DNA of 64,000 nucleotides from Stutzerimonas stutzeri (GCF_000590475.1 NZ_CP007441.1:1990660-2054659); one strand, 5' to 3'. Numbered from the stretch's first letter, positions 1-8,845 are shown. A program made the numbers and translations. The notes: generated by a model not told the origin, from the letters alone.

Positions 1-1041
1 CTCAACGAGAAGCTAATGGGCGTCTCGTTCCTGGCGCAAAATCCTGGCAAACGGTCGCTGACATTGAACTTGAAAAGCGAGGCTGGCCGCGAAGTTCTAC
101 ACCGGTTGGTACGTGAAGCCGATGTGCTAGTGGAAAATTTCCGCCCAGGCGTAATGGATCGCTTAGGGGTTGGCTATGAGGTCCTCCGCCAGACCAACCC
201 AAAGCTGGTCTACTGCGCCATTTCCGGTTTTGGTCAGGATGGCCCACTGCACGACCTGCCCGCCTATGACCAGATCATTCAGGGGATGTCAGGTGTCATG
301 AGCGTAACTGGCTCACCGGAAAACGCGCCTTATCGGGTCGGCTATCCCGTATCCGATACCGTAGGTGGGATGACCGCTGCCTTCGCTATTGCCAGTGCTT
401 TGGCCGACCGTTCACGAGCGGAGGGTTGTTTCATTGATATATCAATGTTGGAGGCCACGTTAGCGACCATGGGGTGGGCGGTGTCCAACTACTTGGTGGC
501 CGGTCGAGAGCCCAAACCAATGGGCAATGACAATGTTACCGCCAGCCCCTCGGGCACCTTTCGCACCGGCGACGGGCTTATCAACATCGCTGCAAACAAG
601 CAGGAACAGTTCGAGGCCGTTTGCCGAGTAATCGGTCGCGACGACTTGATCAATGATCCTCGATTTGCCGTGCGGCTGGCACGTCTACAAAACCGGGAGG
701 AGCTCAAGACCATGATCGAGGGAGCCCTTGCCAAATGCTCTACGGAGCAATGGTGGAAGCTGCTGAATGATGCCGGTGTACCTTGCGGCCCGGTATATGC
801 GGTCCCGCAAGTGCTGGAGCATCCACAGATCCGCGATCGGGGCATGATCGCTACCTTTAATGATGTTTCTGGCGTGAACACGCCGGTCAGCGTGCTTCGC
901 ACGGGCATTAAAATCAATCGGCAAGCGCCCACGGTGAGCGCGCCTCCCCCCGCTTTGGGCGAGCATACGGATCAGATACTGGCCGAGCTTGGCTATAGCG
1001 TCAGCGACATTCAGCGACTACACGAGGAGCGCGCCGTATGA
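1..1041 (+). CDS. CaiB/BaiF family CoA-transferase (class III), 5' partial
   Basis: Moves CoA between two carboxylic acids in the cytoplasm; the substrate is not evident. The reading frame is open to base 1, so the N-terminus (probably some tens of residues) lies outside the window and the first visible ATG is internal. Family features are the segment GKRSLTLNLK, the NFRPGVMDRLG helix, the CAISGFGQDGP strand and YDQIIQG, whose Asp corresponds to the catalytic aspartate of formyl-CoA transferase. The C-terminal part has the expected PxxxLGEHTD-like ending. The stop overlaps the next start by 4 bases (ATGA), so it is translationally coupled to the citryl-CoA-lyase-like gene and presumably supplies or recycles its CoA ester. 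Confidence 0.93.
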   Translation, partial: LNEKLMGVSFLAQNPGKRSLTLNLKSEAGREVLHRLVREADVLVENFRPGVMDRLGVGYEVLRQTNPKLVYCAISGFGQDGPLHDLPAYDQIIQGMSGVMSVTGSPENAPYRVGYPVSDTVGGMTAAFAIASALADRSRAEGCFIDISMLEATLATMGWAVSNYLVAGREPKPMGNDNVTASPSGTFRTGDGLINIAANKQEQFEAVCRVIGRDDLINDPRFAVRLARLQNREELKTMIEGALAKCSTEQWWKLLNDAGVPCGPVYAVPQVLEHPQIRDRGMIATFNDVSGVNTPVSVLRTGIKINRQAPTVSAPPPALGEHTDQILAELGYSVSDIQRLHEERAV

Positions 1042-1871
1042 GCGACAAAAACCAGGCCCAGCAGATGACCGAGGATTGGTGGAACACCGAGATCATCGAT
1101 ATGCAGCCAGGCGTCATTCGCTATCGCGGCTACGCCATTGAGGAGCTGATTGGAAACGTTGGCTTCGCCCAAATGATCTGGTTAATGCTGCGCGGTGACA
1201 TGCCCTCACGAGAGCAGGCGAATCTGCTGGAGGCTGCCTTGATGGCCGCCGTAGACCATGGTCCCCAGGCGCCGAGCATCGCCATCGCGCGCATGGCCAC
1301 CACCTGCGGCGTCGGCCTGAACAGTGCGATGGCCTCTGCCGTCAACGTCCTGGGCGACGTTCACGGTGGTGCCGGTGAACAGGCCGTAGAACTCTACCTG
1401 GACATTGCCGCACGGGTAGAAGCGGGAACTGCACTGGAAGACGCCACCGGTCAAGCGCTCGACGCGTTCATTGAACAGCACGGCAAATTTATTTCCGGAT
1501 TCGGCCACCGCTTCCACCCCGTCGACCCGCGCACCGCGCCGTTGCTGAGGCTGGTTGATCAAGCGGCGGATGCAGGCACCGTGAGCGGGCGATTCGCAAC
1601 TATTGGTCGAGCAGTCGAGGACTGCCTGGAAGCCCGAAAAGGCAAGCGCATACCGATGAATATCGATGGCGCCACAGCGGTCATTTACGCTGAGCTCGGG
1701 TTTCCTGCGCCGTTGGCGAGAGGACTTTTCTGCTTGTCGCGTTCGGTTGGCATCCTCTCCCATGCCTGGGAGCAGACCCAGCAGGGTGGCCGCAATAAAG
1801 GCCCTATCCCACGCCAGTTCATCTGGAGCTATTCAGGCCATCCGCCTCGCTCGCTGAAGGAGGCGCAATGA
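1038..1871 (+). CDS. Citrate-synthase-like citryl-CoA lyase family protein
   Basis: A 277-residue single-domain member of the citrate synthase superfamily, much shorter than a housekeeping citrate synthase (about 430 residues) and of the size of stand-alone citryl-CoA lyase-like proteins. All three residues of the citrate synthase catalytic triad can be placed: H109 in DVHGGAGE, H157 in GFGHRFHP and D210 in NIDGATA. It probably cleaves or forms a 3-hydroxyacyl-CoA of the citryl or citramalyl type. Its start overlaps the CoA-transferase stop (ATGA) and its stop overlaps the next start (ATGA), so the three genes are one operon. The CoA-transferase would activate the acid and this enzyme would cleave it; the actual acid is not known from the sequence. 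Confidence 0.85.
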   Translation: MSDKNQAQQMTEDWWNTEIIDMQPGVIRYRGYAIEELIGNVGFAQMIWLMLRGDMPSREQANLLEAALMAAVDHGPQAPSIAIARMATTCGVGLNSAMASAVNVLGDVHGGAGEQAVELYLDIAARVEAGTALEDATGQALDAFIEQHGKFISGFGHRFHPVDPRTAPLLRLVDQAADAGTVSGRFATIGRAVEDCLEARKGKRIPMNIDGATAVIYAELGFPAPLARGLFCLSRSVGILSHAWEQTQQGGRNKGPIPRQFIWSYSGHPPRSLKEAQ

Positions 1872-2797
1872 GCTTTTATGCACCGCCGAAGGACCTGCAA
1901 ACTCGTATTTTTACGAGAATGCCTGACGAGTTTTGCCGCCCTAACGGCGATTCCGATTGGATCCGAGCAAACAAACCCGGTCAATCCGTACCGAGCTTTC
2001 TGGAAGGTCCGTCATTCGACCGTGAGGGAGATCTATACGTCACGGACATACCCTACGGGCGCATTTTCCGCATCTCTCCACAAGGTGAATGGAGCCTGGT
2101 TGTCGAATACGACGGCTGGCCGAACGGCCTGAAGATTCACCGGGATGGACGCATCTTCATTGCGGACTACAAAAACGGGATTCTTTTGCTGGATCCCGAA
2201 ACGCGGCAAATATCGCCTGTGCTGACCCATCGCCGAAGTGAAGGGTTCAAAGGCGTTAACGATCTGTTCTTTGATCGAGACGGCCGTCTCTACTTTACCG
2301 ACCAAGGTCAGACTGGTATGCATGACCCAAGCGGCAGGGTTTTCCGCTATGACCTCGACAGTCAGCAACTGGACTGCCTGGTCGATAATGCGCCGAGCCC
2401 CAACGGATTGGTCATGGATCGGGACGAACGCGCCCTATTAGTTGCCATGACCCGCGGCAACGCGGTCTGGCGGCTGCCCCTGCAAGCCGACGGAAGCACA
2501 TCGAAAGTGGGTGTTTTTACACCCATGGCTGGCGGCGTCAGTGGCGCTGACGGGATGGCGCTGGACGTCGACGGCAACTTATTTGTCTGCGACGCAGGCA
2601 ACGGCTGTGTTTGGGCGTTCGACCGTCATGCCGTACCGTTGTATCGCATCCGTTCTTGTACTGAAGGCCGGACGCTTACCAATCTCGCCTTTGGAGGTAA
2701 GGACGGCACGCAGTTGTACATTACAGATTCTTCAACGGGAACCATTCTGGTGGCGGACTGGCAGTCGTCTGGGAGACCCATGTTTTCTCATAGCTGA
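1868..2797 (+). CDS. SMP-30/gluconolactonase/LRE family protein
   Basis: A 309-residue six-bladed beta-propeller of the SMP-30 lactonase family. The metal-binding residues of the family can be placed at E46 (LEGPSFD), N131 (GVNDLFFD), N179 (SPNGLVMD) and D228 (GADGMALD), and repeated blade strands such as GDLYVTD, GRIFIAD, GRLYFTD and GNLFVCD are visible. Such enzymes hydrolyse sugar or organic-acid lactones. No signal peptide is seen, so it is probably cytoplasmic. It starts within the ATGA overlap of the lyase gene and is the last gene of this operon. A lactonase after a CoA-transferase/lyase pair suggests opening of a lactone intermediate, which is inference. Confidence 0.9.
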   Translation: MSFYAPPKDLQTRIFTRMPDEFCRPNGDSDWIRANKPGQSVPSFLEGPSFDREGDLYVTDIPYGRIFRISPQGEWSLVVEYDGWPNGLKIHRDGRIFIADYKNGILLLDPETRQISPVLTHRRSEGFKGVNDLFFDRDGRLYFTDQGQTGMHDPSGRVFRYDLDSQQLDCLVDNAPSPNGLVMDRDERALLVAMTRGNAVWRLPLQADGSTSKVGVFTPMAGGVSGADGMALDVDGNLFVCDAGNGCVWAFDRHAVPLYRIRSCTEGRTLTNLAFGGKDGTQLYITDSSTGTILVADWQSSGRPMFSHS

Positions 2798-2999
2798 TCC
2801 TATAAGGAAATCATGTTTTATATTGAACTTGGGCACGTGGTTTAAGAAGACAAACACGATAGTGGGATGCGTCTCGCTGTACTCAGCCGAAAAGGTTTGT
2901 CGTTGCTTGTTTATCAGACACCTCTTTTAGCGGCTGGGATTCTTGTCTGGTTCGGTGATCGGATTAGACGTATTGGCATCGGTCATTTGCGGGCCTCGA

Positions 3000-3025
3000 T
3001 GTCCGCTTTTGGCCCGGTTGGCAAC
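3000..3025 (+). repeat. Degenerate copy of a dispersed intergenic repeat (CGCTTTTGGCCCGGTTGGCA)
   Basis: A short GC-rich motif of the form GCTTTTGGCCxGT(A/T)xG recurs between genes in this window: here, near 17627, at 21041-21090 as an inverted pair, at 41111 and at 57330. The stretch from 2798 to 3044 otherwise shows no gene and no convincing terminator for the SMP-30 operon. Confidence 0.4.
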
Positions 3026-3044
3026 GGCTTGGCTTCGACCGTCG

Positions 3045-3583
3045 CTATGCATCGTGCAGTTGAACCGCCCGCAGGTTCTTCGTCCTGCGATAGATCAGTG
3101 ATGCCTTCGTACGTCTCATCGTGTGAGTGCCATACATGGCTGGATCAAGGCCTATGGCTTTCACCCAGCCTTTGACGATACGAGTGTATTGGCGAGTGGA
3201 TAGATGGTCTGAGGTATGCAGCCGGCTCGGAAAAAGGCAGTTCTCGTTGCGGAGCTGGGCTTGATGTATCCAGGCCGCGAGAGCAACCGTGTTTGCTCAG
3301 TGATCTCAAACTGCACTGGCCGCTGCGTTTTCTGCTGCATCACCATGGCTCGTGATGACACGCGCTCGCCATGTGCAACGTCGCGCACACGGGGCTTGGT
3401 TAAGTCGCAGGCTCGAAGCTTGCTATGGATGGCCAGATCGAAGAGAGCCAGATCGCGGGTTTTAACTGCGATTTGAACCCTTACTCGGATGGCCCAGATA
3501 TCTCTGAGTCGGAGCGGAGCTTTCTGTCCGACCAATTTTCCTTTGTTCCAGGGCTGTCGCCTGCAGGTAGCGAAGATGTTCAT
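3045..3583 (-). pseudogene. Tyrosine-type recombinase/integrase, frameshifted and C-terminally truncated
   Basis: Read on the minus strand from the ATG at 3583 the protein begins MNIFATCRRQPWNKGKLVGQ and continues through QIAVKTRDLALFDLAIHSKL, a pattern known from small Pseudomonas-type phage-integrase family proteins. Near position 3290 the frame is lost. The next frame restores AAWIHQAQLRNENCLFPSRL, then LSTRQYTRIVKGWV and the catalytic-box segment GTHTMRRTKASLIYRRTKN, before ending abruptly at LRAVQL followed by a stop. The final part, which should carry the conserved LLGH box and the Tyr nucleophile, is missing. One frameshift and a lost catalytic tail make it non-functional. It marks an old mobile-element scar between two catabolic operons. 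Confidence 0.85.
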
Positions 3584-3771
3584 GGCAAGTCCTCCAAGTG
3601 TGGGAGGACAAAGATGGCTAGCCAGAGCAGTGGTCGCTAATCGGTCAGTTGCTGCCGCTCTGCGTTCGGCAGACAAGCGAGTCGTCTATGTCGCGGTTCA
3701 ACACTGCCTTGACGATCTAGTCATTCCAAGCCCAAAAAAGACCAGAAACCATAGCGGCAACACCGGACGGA

Positions 3772-4524
3772 TCAGACGTTCAGCCTGACCTCTCCAACTC
3801 CTATCAGACTGAAAGTGATCGTTTGCCCCGGATTAGCCCAATAAATACCAGTCCAACTGCCTGTAGCAATTAGGTCGCCGGCGCGCAAAGGCGTGCCTTG
3901 CGCTGCAGCGTGTCGCGCTAGCCACGGTAGAGACGACAGTGGATCGAGAAAAGGATGCGAGCCGTTAGCGTTAACTACTTCGAGGCTATCAACCCAGAGT
4001 TTCGCGGTTTGGTGTGACCAATTTGGCAGATCCAATAGCTGTACGGCATCGCCAAGAATGAGGGCACGGTTGAGCTGTTGGTCGGCAAGTCGAAGCAACG
4101 GATCGGCATTTATTCCGCCTTCCAGGCGTGTGTCGCAGAGTTCAATCGCTGGTAACCATGCATCAATCGCGAAGCGGATTTCGGTCAGATCAGGGGTGTC
4201 GGTAAGGTCTCGCCCGAGACGGACAACGAGCTCACCCTCGATACCGAGCGCAGTGGCGTAACCGGGCGGTACGTGCCAGCCTGATCGGTGAATGGCATTA
4301 GCCTGGACCGCCGCCGCGCTGATCATGCCGCCAGGGGCGCCCCCAAGTTTCCAGGCGGCCGGACGCGCGCCGTCGAACCAGCCTAGGGCATCACCGACCC
4401 GGCGTTGTACAGCGTAGGCCGCGGCGATGTCGGGCAAAGCCAGCCCGCTGAGAGGCTGGCGCTGGCCCGTGCGCCAGCCGGTTATCAAGCGCCTGGCAAC
4501 GGCGTCGATGTGGGCCTCGCTCAC
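3772..4524 (-). CDS. MhpD-type 2-keto-4-pentenoate hydratase / FAH-family protein
   Basis: About 250 residues, beginning at GTG inside a GTGA overlap with the hydantoinase stop; a longer upstream reading would only be a shadow of that gene. It shows the hydratase/fumarylacetoacetase fold motifs: AAYAVQRRVGDAL near the N-terminus, AWKLGGAP, the metal-binding GIEGELVVRLGRDL region, IELCDTR, and the C-terminal GDLIATGSWTGIYWANPGQTI, which matches the family's GDxVxTGS(W/L)xG signature. Enzymes of this kind hydrate 2-hydroxydienoates or decarboxylate oxalocrotonate-type acids. It is the last gene of the nine-gene minus-strand operon and would process the open-chain carbon skeleton left after nitrogen removal. 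The true substrate is not evident. Confidence 0.85.
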   Translation of the reverse strand: MSEAHIDAVARRLITGWRTGQRQPLSGLALPDIAAAYAVQRRVGDALGWFDGARPAAWKLGGAPGGMISAAAVQANAIHRSGWHVPPGYATALGIEGELVVRLGRDLTDTPDLTEIRFAIDAWLPAIELCDTRLEGGINADPLLRLADQQLNRALILGDAVQLLDLPNWSHQTAKLWVDSLEVVNANGSHPFLDPLSSLPWLARHAAAQGTPLRAGDLIATGSWTGIYWANPGQTITFSLIGVGEVRLNV

Positions 4525-5960
4525 ATCGGGATCTCGGTCTGCCGGCGGCGCGGCTTGGCCGGGTCGGGTCGGGCACAGGGCAGGAACTGACCTCGGCCTG
4601 CGTCGCCGCGTGGCTGTTCGCCGTCCCATACAACGTCACCACGGGACAGCGTCATCGCTGGCCAGGCGCTCAGACGCATGCCGGCATAAGGGGTGTAGTC
4701 CACGTTGTGGTGCAGGCGGTCGTTGTCTAGGTGGAAAGTCTGCCCTTCGTCCCAGATCACCAGGTCCGCATCGGAACCGATGGCGATGCTGCCCTTGCGC
4801 GGGTACAGACCGTAGAGTTTGGCGGCATTGGTTGCGGTAAGGGCGACGAAGCTCTGGGGCGTGATCCGTCCGCTGCGCACGCCCTCGGACCAGAGCAGGG
4901 CCATGCGTGTTTCGACGCCCGGAATGCCGTTGGCCACCTGGTCGAAAGACACCTGCTCGCCGTGAGCCTTCTTGCCGTCCGGGCCGTCGTAGCGGAAGGG
5001 CGCGTGATCGGAGGAGAACACCTCGAACGAGCCGTTTTCAAGGCCGTCCCAGATGACCTGCTGGTTGGCCTTGTCCCTGGGCGGCGGGCTGCAGATGCAT
5101 TTGGCGCCTTCGAAACTGTCGTCGCAACCCAGCGAGTCGGCTGTCAGAAACAGGTACTGCGGGCAGGTTTCGGCGTACACCTTCAGGCCATTGCTCTGCG
5201 CCCATCGAATCTGTTCCACGGCCTCTCGCCCGGATACGTGGACGATTAGTATCGGCACGTCCACCAGCTCCGCCAGGGCAATGGCGCGGTGTGTCGCTTC
5301 GCGCTCGACGAGCATGGGCCGCGAGGTCGCGTGGTAGCGCGGCGCGGTGTGGCCGGCGGCGAGCAGGCGCTCGGTGAGCCAGGCGATGCAGTCGGCATTC
5401 TCCGCATGCAGCATGACCATCGCACCTTCGCTGCGCGCAACCGAGAGGGTATCGAGGATCTCGCGGTCGCTGAGCTTCAGCGCATCGTAGGTCATGTAGA
5501 TCTTGAACGAGGTGTAGCCCTCGGCAATCAGGGCCGGCAGCTCGTCGCGAAGGACCTCGGGTGTCGGGTCGGTGACGATCAGATGGAAGGCATAGTCGAT
5601 CACCGGCTTTTCCCCTGCACGACGATGATAGTCCTCCACGGCGGCGCGCAGGCTCTTGCCCTTTTCCTGGCAGGCGAACGGAATCACCGTGGTGGTTCCG
5701 CCACAGGCTGCCGAAACGGTGCCGCTGAGAAAGTCGTCGGCCATGGTCGAGCCATCGCCGGTGGGCTGGTCCAAGTGCACGTGGCTGTCGATGCCGCCGG
5801 GCGTGACATGGCGACCCTGCGCATCGATTTCATGGTTGCCGGCCGGCAGATCGAGGCCCATCGCGGCGATACGGCCATCGCGGATGCCTATGTCGCTGGT
5901 GAAAGTGTCCGCCGCGGTGACCACGCGGGCGTTGCGTATGACGGTATCGAACGGTTGCAT
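4521..5960 (-). CDS. D-hydantoinase / dihydropyrimidinase
   Basis: A 479-residue amidohydrolase that hydrolyses cyclic diamides such as hydantoins or dihydropyrimidines to N-carbamoyl amino acids. The binuclear metal site is complete: H60 and H62 in DSHVHLD, carboxylated K153 in SFKIYMTYD, H185 in LHAENAD, H241 in IVHVSGRE and D318 in SSDHAPF. The start ATG at 5960 lies one base after the stop of the upstream gene; a longer N-terminal reading only repeats that gene in another frame. The C-terminal tail (about 25 residues, Arg/Pro-rich) overlaps the next gene. Context with a hydantoin-racemase-like protein and an amidase favours a hydantoin-type substrate over pyrimidines, but this is inference. 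Confidence 0.93.
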   Translation of the reverse strand: MQPFDTVIRNARVVTAADTFTSDIGIRDGRIAAMGLDLPAGNHEIDAQGRHVTPGGIDSHVHLDQPTGDGSTMADDFLSGTVSAACGGTTTVIPFACQEKGKSLRAAVEDYHRRAGEKPVIDYAFHLIVTDPTPEVLRDELPALIAEGYTSFKIYMTYDALKLSDREILDTLSVARSEGAMVMLHAENADCIAWLTERLLAAGHTAPRYHATSRPMLVEREATHRAIALAELVDVPILIVHVSGREAVEQIRWAQSNGLKVYAETCPQYLFLTADSLGCDDSFEGAKCICSPPPRDKANQQVIWDGLENGSFEVFSSDHAPFRYDGPDGKKAHGEQVSFDQVANGIPGVETRMALLWSEGVRSGRITPQSFVALTATNAAKLYGLYPRKGSIAIGSDADLVIWDEGQTFHLDNDRLHHNVDYTPYAGMRLSAWPAMTLSRGDVVWDGEQPRGDAGRGQFLPCARPDPAKPRRRQTEIPM

Positions 5961-5961
5961 G

Positions 5962-6684
5962 TCAGGCTTCCTGAAGTAGCCGGCCCCAGCCGGTGATGCG
6001 ACAGGTGTCCACACCGGTGCGGCGCAGCATGTCCCAGACCACGGTGGTCACGGTGTCGAACACCGGAATGCCGTGTTCGGCTTCCCAATGGGCGACCCGG
6101 TGAGCGGCATAAAGATTGGTGCAAAAGGTGGTGATTGCTTGCGCGCCGGCCGTGGCCACTTCCCCGATCTGGCGGTCCAGCGTGGTTTCATCGACGAGGG
6201 CGAAGGCGAAGTTTTCCTGAATCCCGAGATGACTTTCCGCCCGGGCATCGATGCCGATCCCAGCATAGTTGGCGACGATCCTGTCCTGCACGTCGGCAAG
6301 ATACGGGGAAACGAGCCCCAGCCGCCTGATGCCGAAAGCATCGAGCGCTTTGTTCAACGCGAGAACGGATGTGCTGGCGGGTACGCCGGTGGCCTCGGTG
6401 ATGGCCGCGCAGAGCGCTTCATCTTGATCGAACCCCAGCCAGCCGGCGGAGGTACCGCTCCAGCCGATGGCATCAACATGGGCGTCGGCCAGCAGCTTCG
6501 CCGCATTGAGGATATGTGTCTGCTGGAACTGCCCAAGCGCGTCGGGACTGAGGGCGATCTGGGTTACGGAAAAACGCGCGAAATGCACACTGACGTTAGG
6601 CAGCCCTGAAACCAGCGCCTGGGTCAGCGGTTCGAGCGATGTGTTCGAGGAGGGCGTGAGAATGCCCAGGCGGATACGTTTCAT
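5962..6684 (-). CDS. Asp/Glu racemase superfamily protein, arylmalonate-decarboxylase/maleate-isomerase type
   Basis: A 240-residue protein of the aspartate/glutamate racemase fold. The N-terminus RLGILTPSSNT and the phrase GIRRLGLVSPYLADVQDRI match the maleate isomerase / arylmalonate decarboxylase branch. Two-Cys racemases have one Cys in each half. Here the first position is occupied by WSGTSAGW (Gly/Ser), while C188 is kept in ITTFCTNL. That is the arrangement of arylmalonate decarboxylase (a GTS motif plus a single Cys). The protein may therefore decarboxylate or isomerise rather than racemise. It overlaps the upstream amidohydrolase stop by ATGA and precedes the hydantoinase by one base. 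Confidence 0.85.
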   Translation of the reverse strand: MKRIRLGILTPSSNTSLEPLTQALVSGLPNVSVHFARFSVTQIALSPDALGQFQQTHILNAAKLLADAHVDAIGWSGTSAGWLGFDQDEALCAAITEATGVPASTSVLALNKALDAFGIRRLGLVSPYLADVQDRIVANYAGIGIDARAESHLGIQENFAFALVDETTLDRQIGEVATAGAQAITTFCTNLYAAHRVAHWEAEHGIPVFDTVTTVVWDMLRRTGVDTCRITGWGRLLQEA

Positions 6685-8042
6685 CGTGCGTTACCTGCGG
6701 CGGACGGATAGGGACGAAGCGGATTCGGGCAGCGTTGCCAGAGGGCCTGACACACGCGCTCGGCCTCGGCGCGTATTTCTGCATCGTCGACACGGGTTGC
6801 GCGACCTCCATCGATGACCTGCTCGCCGTTGACGAAGACGCTTTCCACATCGGCAGCGGTGGCGTTGTGAATCAGGCTGCCCAGCGCATCGATGCAGGGC
6901 GTGAGATGCAACTGGCGGTAATCGAGAACGGCAATGTCGGCGAGCATGCCCACGGCAAGTCGGCCAATGCGATCTGCCCAACCTAATGCGCGCGCGCCGT
7001 TGCCGGTGCCCATGGCGAACACGTCGCTGGGTTGCCAGTCATCCGCTACGAAGCCGGCTTGTAGACGGCCGACGGCCAGGGACCAGCGCATCACCTCGAT
7101 CATGTCGCCGTGCATGGTGTCGGTGGCGAGGCAGATCGGCGCGCCGGCATCGATCAGGCGGCGGGTCGGGGCGATCCGCCCAGACATCGCATTGCCCACC
7201 GGGATATGCACCACGTGTGCGCCGCTACGGCCGAGCCGCGTAATGTCGGCATCGTCGACGTGAATGCAGTGGCCAGCCAGCAGGCGACCGTTAAGCAGGC
7301 CCAGTCCGTCCAGCAACTCTACGGGGGAGCAACCGTGTCGCGCACGGACCCAGTCCACTTCGTCCTGGCTTTGTGCGAGGTGCGTGCTGATGGGCAGATC
7401 GTGCCGCTCGGCGAGGGCGGCGATCTCGCGCAGAAACGCTACCGAACAGGTGTCCGGTGCGTGGGCGGTAAGGTGCGCCTGGATGCGGCCATCGGCCTGC
7501 CCGGCCCAGCGCTCGACGAACGCGGCGGCGCGCTCCAATTGCCGCTCGCCACGGGCGCGATCGAAGCGACGGTCGCCTTCCAGCACCGAAGCGAAATCGA
7601 CATCCGCCATGCGCTGACTGGCGAACAGTCGCACGCCGGTTTCCGCCATGCCGGCCACGGTGGCTTCGGCGTGAACGAAACTGTCGACCAGCGTGGTACA
7701 GCCGGCGCGCAATGCTTCCAGGGCACCGAGGCGGGACAGGGCGAGCGCTTCTTCCTCGCTCAGCCATGACGCCTGCGGGAGGCCCGGTGTGTAGGACGGG
7801 GCGAAGCCGCAGTCCGGCGCTACACCGCGGACGAAGTTCAATCCGGCGTGATAATGGGTATTGACGAAGCCGGGGACGACGACTCGGCCAGGCAGCGCCA
7901 GTGTGCGAATGGCCGCAGGGCGCCCGTCGCCGATGAATGCGATGTGCTTGCCCCGTATACCGAGATTTGAAAGGCGGGCGACGCCGTCTTCCAGCAGCAC
8001 AGTCGCGTCTGTGATCAGCAGGTCCAGAATGTCTTCAGTCAT
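6681..8042 (-). CDS. Amidohydrolase (guanine/cytosine deaminase, chlorohydrolase-like; SsnA/AtzA group)
   Basis: A 453-residue metal-dependent hydrolase starting at the ATG inside TGATG shared with the SDR stop. It has N-terminal and C-terminal beta-sandwich strands around a TIM barrel. The metal ligands are H63 and H65 (NTHYHAG), H221 (STHLAQSQ), H258/H261 (GHCIHVDD) and D308 (ATDTMHGD). The subfamily deaminates or dechlorinates heterocyclic bases (guanine, 8-oxoguanine, hydroxydechloroatrazine and similar). In this operon it would act on a nitrogen heterocycle before or beside the hydantoinase. The specific ring is not deducible. Its stop overlaps the next start by 4 bases. Confidence 0.9.
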   Translation of the reverse strand: MTEDILDLLITDATVLLEDGVARLSNLGIRGKHIAFIGDGRPAAIRTLALPGRVVVPGFVNTHYHAGLNFVRGVAPDCGFAPSYTPGLPQASWLSEEEALALSRLGALEALRAGCTTLVDSFVHAEATVAGMAETGVRLFASQRMADVDFASVLEGDRRFDRARGERQLERAAAFVERWAGQADGRIQAHLTAHAPDTCSVAFLREIAALAERHDLPISTHLAQSQDEVDWVRARHGCSPVELLDGLGLLNGRLLAGHCIHVDDADITRLGRSGAHVVHIPVGNAMSGRIAPTRRLIDAGAPICLATDTMHGDMIEVMRWSLAVGRLQAGFVADDWQPSDVFAMGTGNGARALGWADRIGRLAVGMLADIAVLDYRQLHLTPCIDALGSLIHNATAADVESVFVNGEQVIDGGRATRVDDAEIRAEAERVCQALWQRCPNPLRPYPSAAGNAR

Positions 8043-8845
8043 CAGGCAGCCATCCATCCGCCGTCCACCATCAAGGTGGCACCGGTCATAAAGGTCGAGT
8101 GATCGCTGGCAAGAAAAAGCACGGCCCGGGCAACGTCTTCCGGGCACCCGAGGCGTGGCCAGGGCGTGCGGCGCGATGCGCGGTCGAGCACGCTGGCATC
8201 GACGGCACGACCGCCCGCGCCGGTCTGGATCTTGCCCGGCGCCACGGCGTTGCAGACGACGAGGTCAGCGGCGTAGTCGGTGGCGATCTGTCGGGTCATG
8301 TAGTCGACTGCGGCCTTGGTGGCGCCATAGCCGAGGTCGCCGGGCGCGGCGATCAGACCGTGCTGGGATGAAAGATTGATGAGCCGGCCGCGCACCTCGT
8401 TGATGGCGGACTGGCTGAGCATCTGGCGTACCGCGGCGCGGCAGCAGCGGTAGACGCCAGTCAGGTTGACGTCCAGCAAGCGCTGCCAATCGGCCTCGTC
8501 GAGTTCCAGCAGTGGCCGCGCATGTCGAATGCAGGCGTTGTTGACCAGCACATCCAGGCGGCCGAAACGTGCAACGGTATCTGCAACGAGGGCGTCTACC
8601 TGCTCGCTGCACGCGACATCGGTGCGGATGAAGGTCGCGCCGTTACCGTCGCGGGCGATGAGGTCGGCGGTCGGCTCGCCACCTTCGATAACCTCGGTCG
8701 TCACGTCCGCAATCACGACGTGGGCGCCATTGGCAGCCAACTGGCGCGCAATCGCCCGGCCAATTCCGGAGGCGGCGCCGGTGACGATGCAGACTTTGCC
8801 GCTCATGTCGAAGCGTGCAGAGGGAAACGGAATGTGTTCAGTCAT
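8042..8845 (-). CDS. Short-chain dehydrogenase/reductase
   Basis: A 267-residue classical SDR oxidoreductase using NAD(P). It has the cofactor motif TGAASGIG near residue 20, the NNAC variant of the NNAG motif, the catalytic Ser in LINLSSQHG, and YGATK with the catalytic Tyr and Lys. The C-terminus ends MTGATLMVDGGWMA, as is typical of the family. The start is the ATG of an ATGA overlap with the epimerase stop, preferred over an upstream in-frame ATG only five codons earlier. Operon position between an epimerase and an amidohydrolase suggests oxidation or reduction of a hydroxyl on the imported substrate. Confidence 0.92.
   Translation of the reverse strand: MTEHIPFPSARFDMSGKVCIVTGAASGIGRAIARQLAANGAHVVIADVTTEVIEGGEPTADLIARDGNGATFIRTDVACSEQVDALVADTVARFGRLDVLVNNACIRHARPLLELDEADWQRLLDVNLTGVYRCCRAAVRQMLSQSAINEVRGRLINLSSQHGLIAAPGDLGYGATKAAVDYMTRQIATDYAADLVVCNAVAPGKIQTGAGGRAVDASVLDRASRRTPWPRLGCPEDVARAVLFLASDHSTFMTGATLMVDGGWMAA

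Noticed and set aside
2867..3175. Plus-strand 102-codon open frame opposite the recombinase relic
   Set aside because: It covers the antisense of the recombinase's catalytic segment and reads as a shadow.
5289..5996. Plus-strand open frame of 235 codons opposite the hydantoinase
   Set aside because: Antisense to a gene with a complete metal site; no start signal or family likeness.
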